A stretch of 64,000 nt of DNA from Hyphococcus sp. GTDB taxonomy: Bacteria > Pseudomonadota > Alphaproteobacteria > Caulobacterales > Parvularculaceae. The position numbers and the translations under genes were made by a program. Numbering within the stretch: the stretch's first letter is position 1; every line of letters starts with the position of its first letter. The notes beneath the pieces were generated by a model. It made no database searches. It was not told where the DNA came from and was given only the letters and a program-made list of their open reading frames with translations. Below are positions 53,451-61,899 of this stretch, in pieces. Location: NCBI GenBank assembly GCA_028289605.1, contig JANQON010000003.1:333305-397304 (forward strand), given 5' to 3'.

Positions 53451-54044
53451 TCAGGATGCGCGGGCCCGGGCGACGTTGGCCGTATAAGCAACGGAAATCT
53501 TTGCATGCGCTTCCGGCGCATAGTTCTGCCAGGACGTTCTTCCGCGCGAGGCGTCGACGACAAAGATCGATTCCCGCGGCGACAGATGCGGGGCGATCGC
53601 ATTGCGCACGCCGACGGCTGTGAGGTCGCAGGTCAGGCTCCACACATTTTCCGCCACTCTGAACGCCTGGCCCATGGAGTGGATCGTCATTTCCAGCCGA
53701 TTGGCGGCGCCTTCCGCCGCGTCGAACACGATAACGAAGTTGGCCTTGGCCGGCTCTTTCGGTTTCGCCGGGCGCCCGTTGCGAGGCGCTGCGTCAGATC
53801 CGTCCTGGTCGCGCTTGCCGAATGTCGGTCCCGACGGCGAAGCCGTTTGGGCGACTTTGGCGCCGAAGAACTGGGAGAATGTCGTTTCCTGACTCGCTTC
53901 TCGCCATTCGCGTCCGCCGGCAGGCGAAATCAGCGACCATCTGGCCAGTCGCCCCTCATGGGCGTATTTGCGCATTTGTTCGGTCGTGTACGGTCCAAAG
54001 ACCTTTTCGTCGACCTTAATGCACCAGTTTTCTCCGCCGAGCAT
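53451..54044 (-). CDS. GYF_2-domain protein
   Basis: A 197-residue protein. Residues 5-50 form a GYF_2 (DUF4339) domain: WCIKVDEKVFGPYTTEQMRK and AHEGRLARWSLISPAGGREW, a small fold usually acting in peptide binding. A charged linker follows (residues 70-105), then a second domain (NFVIVFDAAEGAANRLEMTI to SIFVVDASRGRTSWQNYAPE) that I do not recognise. A PilZ-domain gene lies just upstream on the same strand. Confidence 0.85.
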   Translation of the reverse strand: MLGGENWCIKVDEKVFGPYTTEQMRKYAHEGRLARWSLISPAGGREWREASQETTFSQFFGAKVAQTASPSGPTFGKRDQDGSDAAPRNGRPAKPKEPAKANFVIVFDAAEGAANRLEMTIHSMGQAFRVAENVWSLTCDLTAVGVRNAIAPHLSPRESIFVVDASRGRTSWQNYAPEAHAKISVAYTANVARARAS

Positions 54045-54072
54045 TCTATCTTACCCCTGCCAATTCAGGCTC

Positions 54073-54756
54073 TTAGAATTTCTTTCCGAAGGTTTTTGCA
54101 ACACCGGCGCCATCATGGTCCTCATGGTCCTCATGGGTCGGGGGAGCCGCGTCCTTGATCACATCGTCCATGCGCTTGGCGGCGCCGGTAAAGACAACGC
54201 CGACGCCTTTCTCATGCCGCCGCACAACTTTCGCGTTCATCCGTCCCAGAATGAGACGGGTGCCGAGCGGCGGGCGAGGCGAAATTTCGATTGAAGCGCC
54301 GGTGAGGGAAATGTCGAGAATGGCGCACTGTTCCGAGCGTCCGTCTTCGAAGAACACCTGCGCCGGCGCATCGTGCATGATCCGCGGGCTGCTGCGGCGG
54401 TCGTGGGACCGTCTGCCCTGATTGAGCACCTGGGTCAGCGCATCTGCGGTTTTTGCGTTTTTGGCGCGCTTTTTCTCGTAGTTGATGGCGAAGCTCTTTT
54501 GGCCGGAACGAATGACCCGGCCTTCAAAGCGGCCCAGCCGGTCAACATAAATCACCACGTGATCGCCAAAAGCCGGAGGATGTTTGGCGCGCAATAGCGC
54601 GCCGCCGGCTGACACATTCATGACCAGACAGGACTGCTCTTCGCCTGCAGCGTCCAAAAACCGCGCTTTGAGAGGCGTGTCGACGCGATGGTGCTTGCGC
54701 CGATCGTCGCCGAGGGAGGAACGGCTCGGTTGGTGCGTCGCCGGTTTTTTAACCAT
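54073..54756 (-). CDS. Tandem PilZ-domain protein
   Basis: A 227-residue cytosolic protein with two PilZ domains, each with the c-di-GMP motifs RxxxR and (D/N)xSxxG: RKHHR with NVSAGG (residues 20-60), and RSSPR with DISLTG (residues 115-155). Both sets are intact, so two c-di-GMP sites are likely. The output partner is unknown. Confidence 0.9.
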   Translation of the reverse strand: MVKKPATHQPSRSSLGDDRRKHHRVDTPLKARFLDAAGEEQSCLVMNVSAGGALLRAKHPPAFGDHVVIYVDRLGRFEGRVIRSGQKSFAINYEKKRAKNAKTADALTQVLNQGRRSHDRRSSPRIMHDAPAQVFFEDGRSEQCAILDISLTGASIEISPRPPLGTRLILGRMNAKVVRRHEKGVGVVFTGAAKRMDDVIKDAAPPTHEDHEDHDGAGVAKTFGKKF

Positions 54757-54914
54757 CTCGTAACCTGTTTCGCCAGATGCGCCCCAAATTTAGACGCGTT
54801 TGGTGAACAAAGCTTTGCGAGGCCGGTCGAGACTGCTACCTTTCACGTTTTTCGGGGGCCTATCAGACCTTTTCACGCTTTCAGCACAGCGTTGGGAAGT
54901 CGTCGGGAGATGAG

Positions 54915-55691
54915 ATGTCGCAGGATGGACCGCATGAGCGGGACGGGCAATCCTATCGGCTGAGACAGCCGGGCGGGGACGTCGACCGCAGCCGCGTGTT
55001 CAACGCGCCCGGCGTCGTGCTGTTGATCGCCGGCGCCACCATTGCTGCGTTTTTGTTGTTGGCCCTGGCCCCGGAGCGGGCGGCGCGGATAGTCGAGGCC
55101 GGGGGCGCCGTCATTCCGGCGGTGTTCCTGCGCGGGCCGGAAGCGAACGGCGGCGTATTGTCGATGCTGTCGCCGTTGATCGCGCATATGTTTCTTCACG
55201 CCGGCATCGCGCATCTCGTCATGAACGCCTTTTTCCTGCTCGCCTTCGGCGCGCCGGTCGCTCGGCGCATGGGGGCGGACCGCGCGCTGCAGTCGTCCAG
55301 CGCCTTTGCCGCCGCGTCCATGTTCGCAACGTTTTACCTTCTCAGCGGGGTCGCCGGCGCCCTTGCCTTCATTGCATTGCATGCGGAGAATTACACATTT
55401 CTTGTAGGCGCTTCCGGCGGCGTATCGGGACTGCTCGGCGCGCTGGTTCGTTTCGCGTTCAATCGGTCGACGTTATTCGGTCCGGAGCACGGCAGGGCGA
55501 CGCCGCTCTTTTCCCGCTCTTCGCTCGCATGGACGACCTTCTTCGTCGCCCTGAACAATCCGATCGGGGCGTCGCTTTTAAGCCCCATGGCCGGCGGCGT
55601 GTCGATCGCCTGGGAGGCCCATCTCGGCGGATACTTTTTCGGGCTGCTGACCTACCCGTTCTTTGAGCGTGCGGCGCGCGGTTTTCGCTGA
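54915..55691 (+). CDS. Rhomboid intramembrane serine protease
   Basis: A 258-residue membrane protease with six to seven spans. The catalytic Ser167 lies in GASGG, His236 in WEAHLGGYFFG, and the oxyanion residue Asn104 in HLVMNAFFL. An acidic, Arg-rich N-terminal tail of about 30 residues precedes the first span. It diverges from the PilZ gene. Confidence 0.93.
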   Translation: MSQDGPHERDGQSYRLRQPGGDVDRSRVFNAPGVVLLIAGATIAAFLLLALAPERAARIVEAGGAVIPAVFLRGPEANGGVLSMLSPLIAHMFLHAGIAHLVMNAFFLLAFGAPVARRMGADRALQSSSAFAAASMFATFYLLSGVAGALAFIALHAENYTFLVGASGGVSGLLGALVRFAFNRSTLFGPEHGRATPLFSRSSLAWTTFFVALNNPIGASLLSPMAGGVSIAWEAHLGGYFFGLLTYPFFERAARGFR

Positions 55692-55805
55692 CGCAGCAAA
55701 AAACAGCCCCTTGTCGACGAAGCCGATCGATCCCACTATATTCCTTTGGCGGGGCGGGCGTCCGGCGGGCGGCGCGGATCAGGAGCCGCGCTCAAGGAGG
55801 CGTCT

Positions 55806-56234
55806 ATGAAGGTCGAACACATTCTCCAGGCAAAAGGTGCGGACGTTTTCGCCGTCAGCGAGGACGACGAGATCGCTGCGGCGGTGAATTTGCTCAACGA
55901 AAAGAACATCGGCGCCGTGGTCGTGCGCGATTCCGGCGAAGGGGTGGTTGGCATTTTGTCCGAGCGCGACGTCGTCCGCGAGTTGGGCCGCAAGGGCCCC
56001 GACGCGCTTTCCATGAGAGTGCGTGAGTGCATGACCCCCGATCCGTTCACCTGTTCGCGCGAAACCACCGTTGACGACTTAATGGCGCAAATGACGGAAA
56101 AGCGGGTGCGGCATCTGCCGGTCACCGAGGAAGGTAAGATCGTCGGCGTGATTTCAATCGGCGATGTTGTGAAACGCAAGATTGAACAGGCCGAGAGAGA
56201 AGCGCGGGCGCTCAAGGACTATATCGCCAGCTAG
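55806..56234 (+). CDS. Twin CBS-domain protein
   Basis: A 142-residue protein consisting of two CBS domains: MKVEHILQAKGADVFAVSED with ERDVVREL, and VRECMTPDPFTCSRETTVDD with ISIGDVVKRKIEQAEREARA. The pair forms one adenosine-nucleotide sensing module. The ATG at 55806 follows AAGGAGGCGTCT, an excellent ribosome site. The partner is unknown. Confidence 0.92.
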   Translation: MKVEHILQAKGADVFAVSEDDEIAAAVNLLNEKNIGAVVVRDSGEGVVGILSERDVVRELGRKGPDALSMRVRECMTPDPFTCSRETTVDDLMAQMTEKRVRHLPVTEEGKIVGVISIGDVVKRKIEQAEREARALKDYIAS

Positions 56235-56327
56235 GCGTCGACGCCGAAATTGACAGCCCGGCGCGTATCGGGCCAGAACAGCGCCGGTTTTGCAAAATGA
56301 AGCCGTGACTTCGCCCCCGGGGGCGCG

Positions 56328-57746
56328 ATGGTTTTCAGTTCGGTCCATTTTCTATTCTATTTTCTTCCGGGCTTGCTCGCACTTTACTTCCTGACGCCGT
56401 GGAAAAACGCCGTCCTGCTCGTGATGAGCATTATCTTTTACGCCTGGGGGGAGGGGACGTATGTCGCGCTCATTCTCGGCTCGATTGTCGTCAACCACCT
56501 TTTTGCGAAGGCGATTGAGGACAACGAAGGCTTCAGGCGCAAGGCCCTCTTGGCGTCAGGCGTCGTCGTCAACCTGTCACTGCTCGCCGCATTTAAATAC
56601 GCCGGATTTGCTACCGCCAACATCGCCATGCTGTTCGACGCGCCGGACGCGTCATGGGTGATTGAGCCGCACCTACCGCTCGGCATTTCGTTTTTTACCT
56701 TTCAGGCGCTGTCTTATCTGGTCGATGTATTCCGGCGAGATGCGAAGCCCGCGCCGACCATCTACACGACGGGTCTTTACATCGCGCTCTTTCCGCAACT
56801 GATTGCGGGTCCGATCGTGCGTTACAAGACGATCGCAAAACAGTTGATTCAGCGTCGTCATAACGCACAGAAATTCGCCGCCGGCGTTCAGCTGTTTATT
56901 CTCGGTCTCGGCCAGAAAGTGCTGATCGCCAACGTCGCCGCGGGCCCGGCGGACCGGATTTTTGCACTTGATCCGTCGTCGTTGTCGATGGCGGTCGCGT
57001 GGCTCGGCGCGGCGGCGTATGGAATCCAGATTTTTTTCGATTTCGCCGGATACTCTAACATGGCGATGGGGCTTGGCCTCATGTTCGGTTTTCGTTTTCC
57101 GCGCAACTTTTATTATCCCTATACGGCGCAATCGGTGACGGAGTTCTGGCGGCGCTGGCATATCACGCTGTCACAGTGGTTCCGCGATTACGTTTACATT
57201 CCCTTGGGCGGCAACCGGAAAGGGCCGTGGCGCACCTACGCCAATCTTGTTCTTGTTTTTCTCTTATGCGGTCTCTGGCACGGGGCGGCGTGGACCTTCA
57301 TCATTTGGGGCGCATGGCACGGGTGCTTTCTGGTGATGGAGCGCGCCGGCCTGTCCCGAGCGTTAGCGCGGGCATGGCGTCCGGTCCGGCATGTTTATCT
57401 GTTGCTCGCCGTCACGCTGGGCTGGGTGCTGTTTCGCGCCGATAGCTTGCCCCACGCCGTGTCTTACTTCGCCGCTATGACAGGAGCGGGCGCCGGCGAC
57501 GTGGATGTTTCGCTCTTTCTATCCGACGGCGTTCGCCATATGCTCCTGCTTGGCGCATTGTTGGCGACGCCGATCCCGGAAACCGTGTTCAGACACTTTG
57601 AACGCAGATTGCGGCGGCGCGCTGAGGCGCCCGCCTATGTCGCAGGCTTCGCCGGCGCATGGGCGGGCCTTTTTGCAATCATGTTTCTCAGCATCACTTT
57701 TGTCGCCGGCGGCGCATACAATCCGTTCATCTATTTTCGGTTTTGA
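56328..57746 (+). CDS. MBOAT O-acyltransferase (AlgI-like)
   Basis: A 472-residue membrane protein with about ten spans. The MBOAT catalytic histidine is in LCGLWHGAAWTFIIWGAWHG near residue 320, and QSVTEFWRRWHITLSQWFRD with VYIPLGGNRKGPWRTY is the AlgI-family signature. It moves acetyl groups across the membrane for polysaccharide O-acetylation. The AlgJ/AlgX-like partner follows two bases later. Confidence 0.95.
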   Translation: MVFSSVHFLFYFLPGLLALYFLTPWKNAVLLVMSIIFYAWGEGTYVALILGSIVVNHLFAKAIEDNEGFRRKALLASGVVVNLSLLAAFKYAGFATANIAMLFDAPDASWVIEPHLPLGISFFTFQALSYLVDVFRRDAKPAPTIYTTGLYIALFPQLIAGPIVRYKTIAKQLIQRRHNAQKFAAGVQLFILGLGQKVLIANVAAGPADRIFALDPSSLSMAVAWLGAAAYGIQIFFDFAGYSNMAMGLGLMFGFRFPRNFYYPYTAQSVTEFWRRWHITLSQWFRDYVYIPLGGNRKGPWRTYANLVLVFLLCGLWHGAAWTFIIWGAWHGCFLVMERAGLSRALARAWRPVRHVYLLLAVTLGWVLFRADSLPHAVSYFAAMTGAGAGDVDVSLFLSDGVRHMLLLGALLATPIPETVFRHFERRLRRRAEAPAYVAGFAGAWAGLFAIMFLSITFVAGGAYNPFIYFRF

Positions 57747-57748
57747 AG

Positions 57749-58921
57749 ATGAGCTTATTCAAAAAGCACCGTAAGCGGCGATTGAGAGACCGCGTTGTCG
57801 TGTGCCTCTTTGTGCTTGCGCTCGCATTACCGGCGGCGAAGCAATTACTGTTCCCGGGCGGCGCCTCGGAAATCGCCAAGATCGAAAATCGCGCCGCGTC
57901 CGCCTGGCCGAAGGCGCCGCGCACGGTCGCAGAACTCAACAACGCACCGCGCATGATTGAGAATTTTGTCGCCGACCGTTTTGGCTTTCGCCGCAGTTTG
58001 ATCGGCTTCAACCTCTATCTGACCGATCAACTCGACCTGCAGATGGGAGAGCGCAACGCGCTCGTCGGACAAGACGGATGGCTCTTCGGGACGATGTCTC
58101 AGTCGCTCGAGCTTTACGCCGGGCGCGCGCCCTTTCGTGAGGGCGAGGCCGAGCGCTGGCTCGAAGCCTTGAGCGCCGTCAAAGAAGACGCGTCCGAAAA
58201 CGGAGCGGTGTTTGTAGCGATGATCGCGCCGCAGAAAGCGACGGTCTATAGCGAATACTTGCCTGCCGACATCAAAGCCGGGCGGGCCCCGGGGCGCCGC
58301 GAGGTGATGGAAGCCGGCGCGGCTCTTTACGCTATTCCGATGGCGTCGGCGGTTGCGCCGTTAAGGGCAGCGAAGCATCGCGGACGCCTTTACTATCAAA
58401 CCGATACGCATTGGACGGGGCTCGGCGCTTATGAGGCCTATCGGGCCCTGATGGCGCGTCTTGCGGTGGAAGGAATTGATGCGCCAATAGCGGAACGCAA
58501 ACGACTTAGGCTTTCCGAGCCGGGAGAATTTGTCGGCGACTTGTCGCGCATGCTCAGTCAGGACGGCCGCTACAGAGAAGAGACGGTGAAGATCAGCATC
58601 GAGTCGCCGGCGACGCTAATCCGTGAAGAGACAATCGAGGCCTATCAATTCGATGCGTTCAAAACGCGCATTATCGAGAGTGAACCGGCGGATCGCCCAA
58701 GTGTTCTGGTGCTTGGCGATTCGTTTTCTGAAGCCTTGTTGCCCTTCTTTCGCGAGTCCTTCAGCAGGATTGTGTTTATCCATCATCAACTCGGCGCTTT
58801 TGATCGCCGGGTGTTTGAGGAGTATCCCGCTGACGTCGTTGTTTTCGAGATCGCGGAACGTTTCTTGACCGAGCCCTTCGGCGAGACTGCAGCCGAAAAC
58901 GGCGACACCGCCCAGAATTGA
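57749..58921 (+). CDS. AlgJ/AlgX-like SGNH-type acetyltransferase
   Basis: A 390-residue periplasmic protein held by an N-terminal anchor (VVVCLFVLALALPAAKQLLF). The catalytic motif TDTHWTGLGAYEAYR (near residue 225) carries the Asp and His, and the serine lies in VLVLGDSFSEALLPFF. Other typical stretches are LVGQDGWLFGTM and FVAMIAPQKATVYSEYLP. It transfers acetyl from the MBOAT partner to a glycan. No alginate polymerase gene is near, so the glycan is unknown. Confidence 0.92.
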   Translation: MSLFKKHRKRRLRDRVVVCLFVLALALPAAKQLLFPGGASEIAKIENRAASAWPKAPRTVAELNNAPRMIENFVADRFGFRRSLIGFNLYLTDQLDLQMGERNALVGQDGWLFGTMSQSLELYAGRAPFREGEAERWLEALSAVKEDASENGAVFVAMIAPQKATVYSEYLPADIKAGRAPGRREVMEAGAALYAIPMASAVAPLRAAKHRGRLYYQTDTHWTGLGAYEAYRALMARLAVEGIDAPIAERKRLRLSEPGEFVGDLSRMLSQDGRYREETVKISIESPATLIREETIEAYQFDAFKTRIIESEPADRPSVLVLGDSFSEALLPFFRESFSRIVFIHHQLGAFDRRVFEEYPADVVVFEIAERFLTEPFGETAAENGDTAQN

Positions 58922-58952
58922 AAAAGGGCTCGCGAACGAGCCCTTAATCAAA
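58922..58952. terminator. Bidirectional terminator between AlgJ-like and fasciclin genes
   Basis: AAGGGCTCG and CGAGCCCTT form a stem of nine base pairs with A-tracts on the left and TTAATC on the right. It lies between the convergent stops of the two genes and can serve both. Confidence 0.8.
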
Positions 58953-58973
58953 CGCAACAAGAGTCGGCGAAAC

Positions 58974-59492
58974 TTATTCCGACGGCGGCAACAGAACCGC
59001 GTCGACGGCGTGAATGACGCCGTTCGAGGTCCAGACGTCAGCGATGACGACGTTGGCGCCGTTGACTTTCACGCCGTCGGTGCCGTCGATGGACACCGAG
59101 GCGCCGTTGACGGTTTCAACGTCCAGCGTTTTGCCGGCGAGGGATTTCGACTTCGTCTTGCCGGCGACAACGTGATAGGTGAGGATCGCAACCAGCTGAT
59201 CCTTGTTCTCCGGCTTCAACAGATCTTCGACCGTGCCCGCAGGAAGCGCTGCGAAAGCGTCGTCCGTCGGTGCGAAAACGGTGAACGGACCGTCGCTGCG
59301 AAGCGTTGCTTCAAGACCGGCGGCCTGGACCGCGGCGACCAGGGTGTTGAACGAGCCGGCGGCGACGGCGGTGTCGACAATGTCGGCTTTTTCCATCGAC
59401 GACTTGTCTTTGTTTTTGTAATCGCCGGCGTAAGCTGCGCCCGCAATCATGGACAGTGCGGCGCCGGCGGCGAGAATTTTCTTTAGGGACAT
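58974..59492 (-). CDS. Exported fasciclin-domain protein
   Basis: A 172-residue secreted protein: a signal peptide (MSLKKILAAGAALSMIAGAA) and one FAS1 domain with the H-boxes TVFAPTDDAFAALPAGTVED and LVAILTYHVVAGKTKSKSLA and the end NGVIHAVDAVLLP. FAS1 proteins mediate adhesion or matrix contacts. The ATG at 59492 is preferred: a GGAGG lies nine bases upstream. Confidence 0.93.
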   Translation of the reverse strand: MSLKKILAAGAALSMIAGAAYAGDYKNKDKSSMEKADIVDTAVAAGSFNTLVAAVQAAGLEATLRSDGPFTVFAPTDDAFAALPAGTVEDLLKPENKDQLVAILTYHVVAGKTKSKSLAGKTLDVETVNGASVSIDGTDGVKVNGANVVIADVWTSNGVIHAVDAVLLPPSE

Positions 59493-59603
59493 GCGGAGAA
59501 CCTCCAAGTTGAACATGCCCCGCTTACGCGCCGCATCGCGTATCGGTTTCGAAACTTTCTTTATAAAATTTTCGAGAGACGGTGATCCAAACGCCTCGTC
59601 GCG

Positions 59604-60551
59604 TCAGAGCAACATTTCAACCGTCTTTTCAATGCGTGCGAATGAGTAATCGACAGCCTCGCGGCCGAGTTGGATCAATTCGTCGGCGCGATCGAATTCC
59701 AGCAGCCCGATATGGCCGGCCTGAGGCATGACCTGCACGTCCGGCGGATCGCCGGCGAGACGCGAGCGGGTCACTCGGTCCATCAGGATGTTGAACGCAG
59801 CGAGCATGACGGTGCCGACGCCGGGCGCATTGTCGCTGGGATGGAACAGCCGCCGCATCATCAGTTTTTCTGCGATGCCGCCGCCGGGCGCTTCTTCCAG
59901 TTCGGCCCCGCTTTCATCGGGCACCGGCAGTTTCTCGCGGCGCCTGGCCGCCCCGAGGCCGAATGCGTCGGAATGCAGGCCGATCGCGATCACCATGCGC
60001 GCGCCCATCGCTCGGCACGCGGAAACGGGCAGCGGATTAACGAGCGCGCCGTCAATAAGCCAGCGCCCTTCGACGGCGCGCGGCGGGAATACGCCGGGCA
60101 AGGCGTAGGCCGCTTGAATCGCTTCGCCGAGGTCTCCTTCCATGAGCCAGCACTCATGTCCGGTGGCGAGTTCGGCGGTGACCGCGACGAATTTGCGCTC
60201 GAGGTCTTCGATATTCGTTTGCGGCAGCGTCTTTCCGAGAATTTTCTCTAGACGCTTGCCGCCCATCAGGCCGGATCCGTTCAACACGACGTCAAAGTAA
60301 GAAAGCATGCGCGTTTTGGTGAGGCTCCGTGTCCATGCTTCAAGGGCTTGGATATGGCCCGCCATCCAGAAGCCGCCGACAAGCGCGCCGACCGATGTGC
60401 CGGCGACGACATCTGGTTTGACCCCGAGTTCGTCGAGCCGCTGAACGGCGCCGATATGGGCCCAGCCGCGCGCAACGCCGCCGCCGAGGGCGACGCCGAT
60501 GACGGGGCGATTCTCTTTTTTTTCATCCGGTGTTTCTGTGTCGTCAGTCAT
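59604..60551 (-). CDS. Patatin-like phospholipase (RssA-type)
   Basis: A 315-residue lipid hydrolase. The oxyanion loop GVALGGGVARGWAHIG opens the fold, the nucleophile is Ser53 in GTSVG, and Asp167 in WLIDGALVNP completes the dyad. Length fits the NTE/RssA family of cytosolic bacterial patatins. A C-terminal helical part follows from residue 215. Confidence 0.93.
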   Translation of the reverse strand: MTDDTETPDEKKENRPVIGVALGGGVARGWAHIGAVQRLDELGVKPDVVAGTSVGALVGGFWMAGHIQALEAWTRSLTKTRMLSYFDVVLNGSGLMGGKRLEKILGKTLPQTNIEDLERKFVAVTAELATGHECWLMEGDLGEAIQAAYALPGVFPPRAVEGRWLIDGALVNPLPVSACRAMGARMVIAIGLHSDAFGLGAARRREKLPVPDESGAELEEAPGGGIAEKLMMRRLFHPSDNAPGVGTVMLAAFNILMDRVTRSRLAGDPPDVQVMPQAGHIGLLEFDRADELIQLGREAVDYSFARIEKTVEMLL

Positions 60552-60585
60552 AAGCGGCGACGGCTGAAAACCGCCCTCTCCCTCG

Positions 60586-61899
60586 TCAGCCCGGCCCCGA
60601 CGCGCGGTCCGGATCGCGGCCGATCGACCGTTTCAAAGCCGGCCGGCTCCACTCAAACCGGCGACTCAGATGGGTTGCGAAAATAAGCGAAATCCCCGCG
60701 GTTGTCATCGCGGCGAGATAAGTCACCGGATCATCGACCCCGGATTGGTGCAGGGCGTGGGTTGCGCCGAAGGCTTGAGTGATCAGGACAAACCCGGCCA
60801 GCGCGGCGACGAAAAAATGGTCCGGCTTCCTGGCCAGCCAGACAATCAAGGCCGTCGCAGGAATAAAGTAATTATTGTGGCCAGGCAGAAAGAACAGCGC
60901 CGTCGTCATGGCGAAGATCACAAGGTCAGTATTCTGATGGTGATCGAAAGTCGAATGTCTGTCGGCGATCCATGCCGCTGCAACGACCGCGATGCTCGCG
61001 CCCAGCCAGACAAAGGCGCTGATGTCCGCGCCGAAAACGTTGTAGGCGATGAAATTCATTCCGGACATGTGGCTCGGAAAGTTTTCAGGAAAGTGGGCGT
61101 AGAGCGCCAAATTTTCAAAAAAGCCGCGCAGGCTTGAAAGTATCCCGCCGGGCGCCAGGCCGACCAGGCTCAATGCGCCGGTTGTTGCGCCGGCGATGAC
61201 CGCGGCCTCCCGGGATTGACGCACGAGAAGACAGGCGAACGCCACCGGCAGCCCGATGTTTGGTTTTAAAAGGCACAACACAAGGCCGGCCGTGGTCCAG
61301 ATCGTGCGTTTTTCAAGCGCGCCCAGAACGACCAGCAGAAACCCGAGATAGATAACGGGCATGGGCTGCGCGAAAATGAACAGGATCTTTCCTATGCTCC
61401 AGCCGATGCAGATGAAACTGAAATGTAAAAGAGCGGGAAAAAGGACGGTGTCGGTGAAGCCGAGATGACGCGTCAGACGCGCAAAGAGCACGCTCGATAA
61501 TCCCAGTGCGGATAAATTCATCGCGGAGGCTAAAAACCACGCCTCTTTGTATTCAAAGAGTCCGAGCGGCGCGAAAAGGAGGATCGTATTGGGCGGATAG
61601 AAGAACGGACGAATGTCTTGCGCAGAATGAAGCGGCGGAACCGAACCGACGAGGTCTGTGTAGGCCGGACTGTAAGGCGACTGCCAATCCATCCACATGC
61701 CGCCGGCGGCCCAGAAATAGTAATAGTCGATCTCAGGCGACGTCGGGCCGGCCAGAATAATCGGACCGACCATTAACAGCGCGATAGCGGCGTAGGCGAC
61801 GGTCGTGACCTTTGCGCCGGCGCTGTGACGAAAGCGATTCCACAACGCAAGAAACCGCGACAGCGGCTTGCCATTCGCGATGGGCGGCGCGCCGATCAT
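60586..61899 (-). CDS. GT87-like polyprenyl-sugar mannosyltransferase-type membrane protein
   Basis: A 437-residue integral membrane protein with about ten spans, matching the GT87 (DUF2029) pattern: a luminal loop YYYFWAAGGMWMDWQSPYSP, then FFYPPNTILLFAPLG and KPNIGLPVAFACLLVRQS. GT87 enzymes use polyprenyl-phosphate sugars. It is a tandem paralogue of the next gene, and its ATG (61899) overlaps that gene's stop (ATGA), so translation is coupled. Confidence 0.85.
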   Translation of the reverse strand: MIGAPPIANGKPLSRFLALWNRFRHSAGAKVTTVAYAAIALLMVGPIILAGPTSPEIDYYYFWAAGGMWMDWQSPYSPAYTDLVGSVPPLHSAQDIRPFFYPPNTILLFAPLGLFEYKEAWFLASAMNLSALGLSSVLFARLTRHLGFTDTVLFPALLHFSFICIGWSIGKILFIFAQPMPVIYLGFLLVVLGALEKRTIWTTAGLVLCLLKPNIGLPVAFACLLVRQSREAAVIAGATTGALSLVGLAPGGILSSLRGFFENLALYAHFPENFPSHMSGMNFIAYNVFGADISAFVWLGASIAVVAAAWIADRHSTFDHHQNTDLVIFAMTTALFFLPGHNNYFIPATALIVWLARKPDHFFVAALAGFVLITQAFGATHALHQSGVDDPVTYLAAMTTAGISLIFATHLSRRFEWSRPALKRSIGRDPDRASGPG

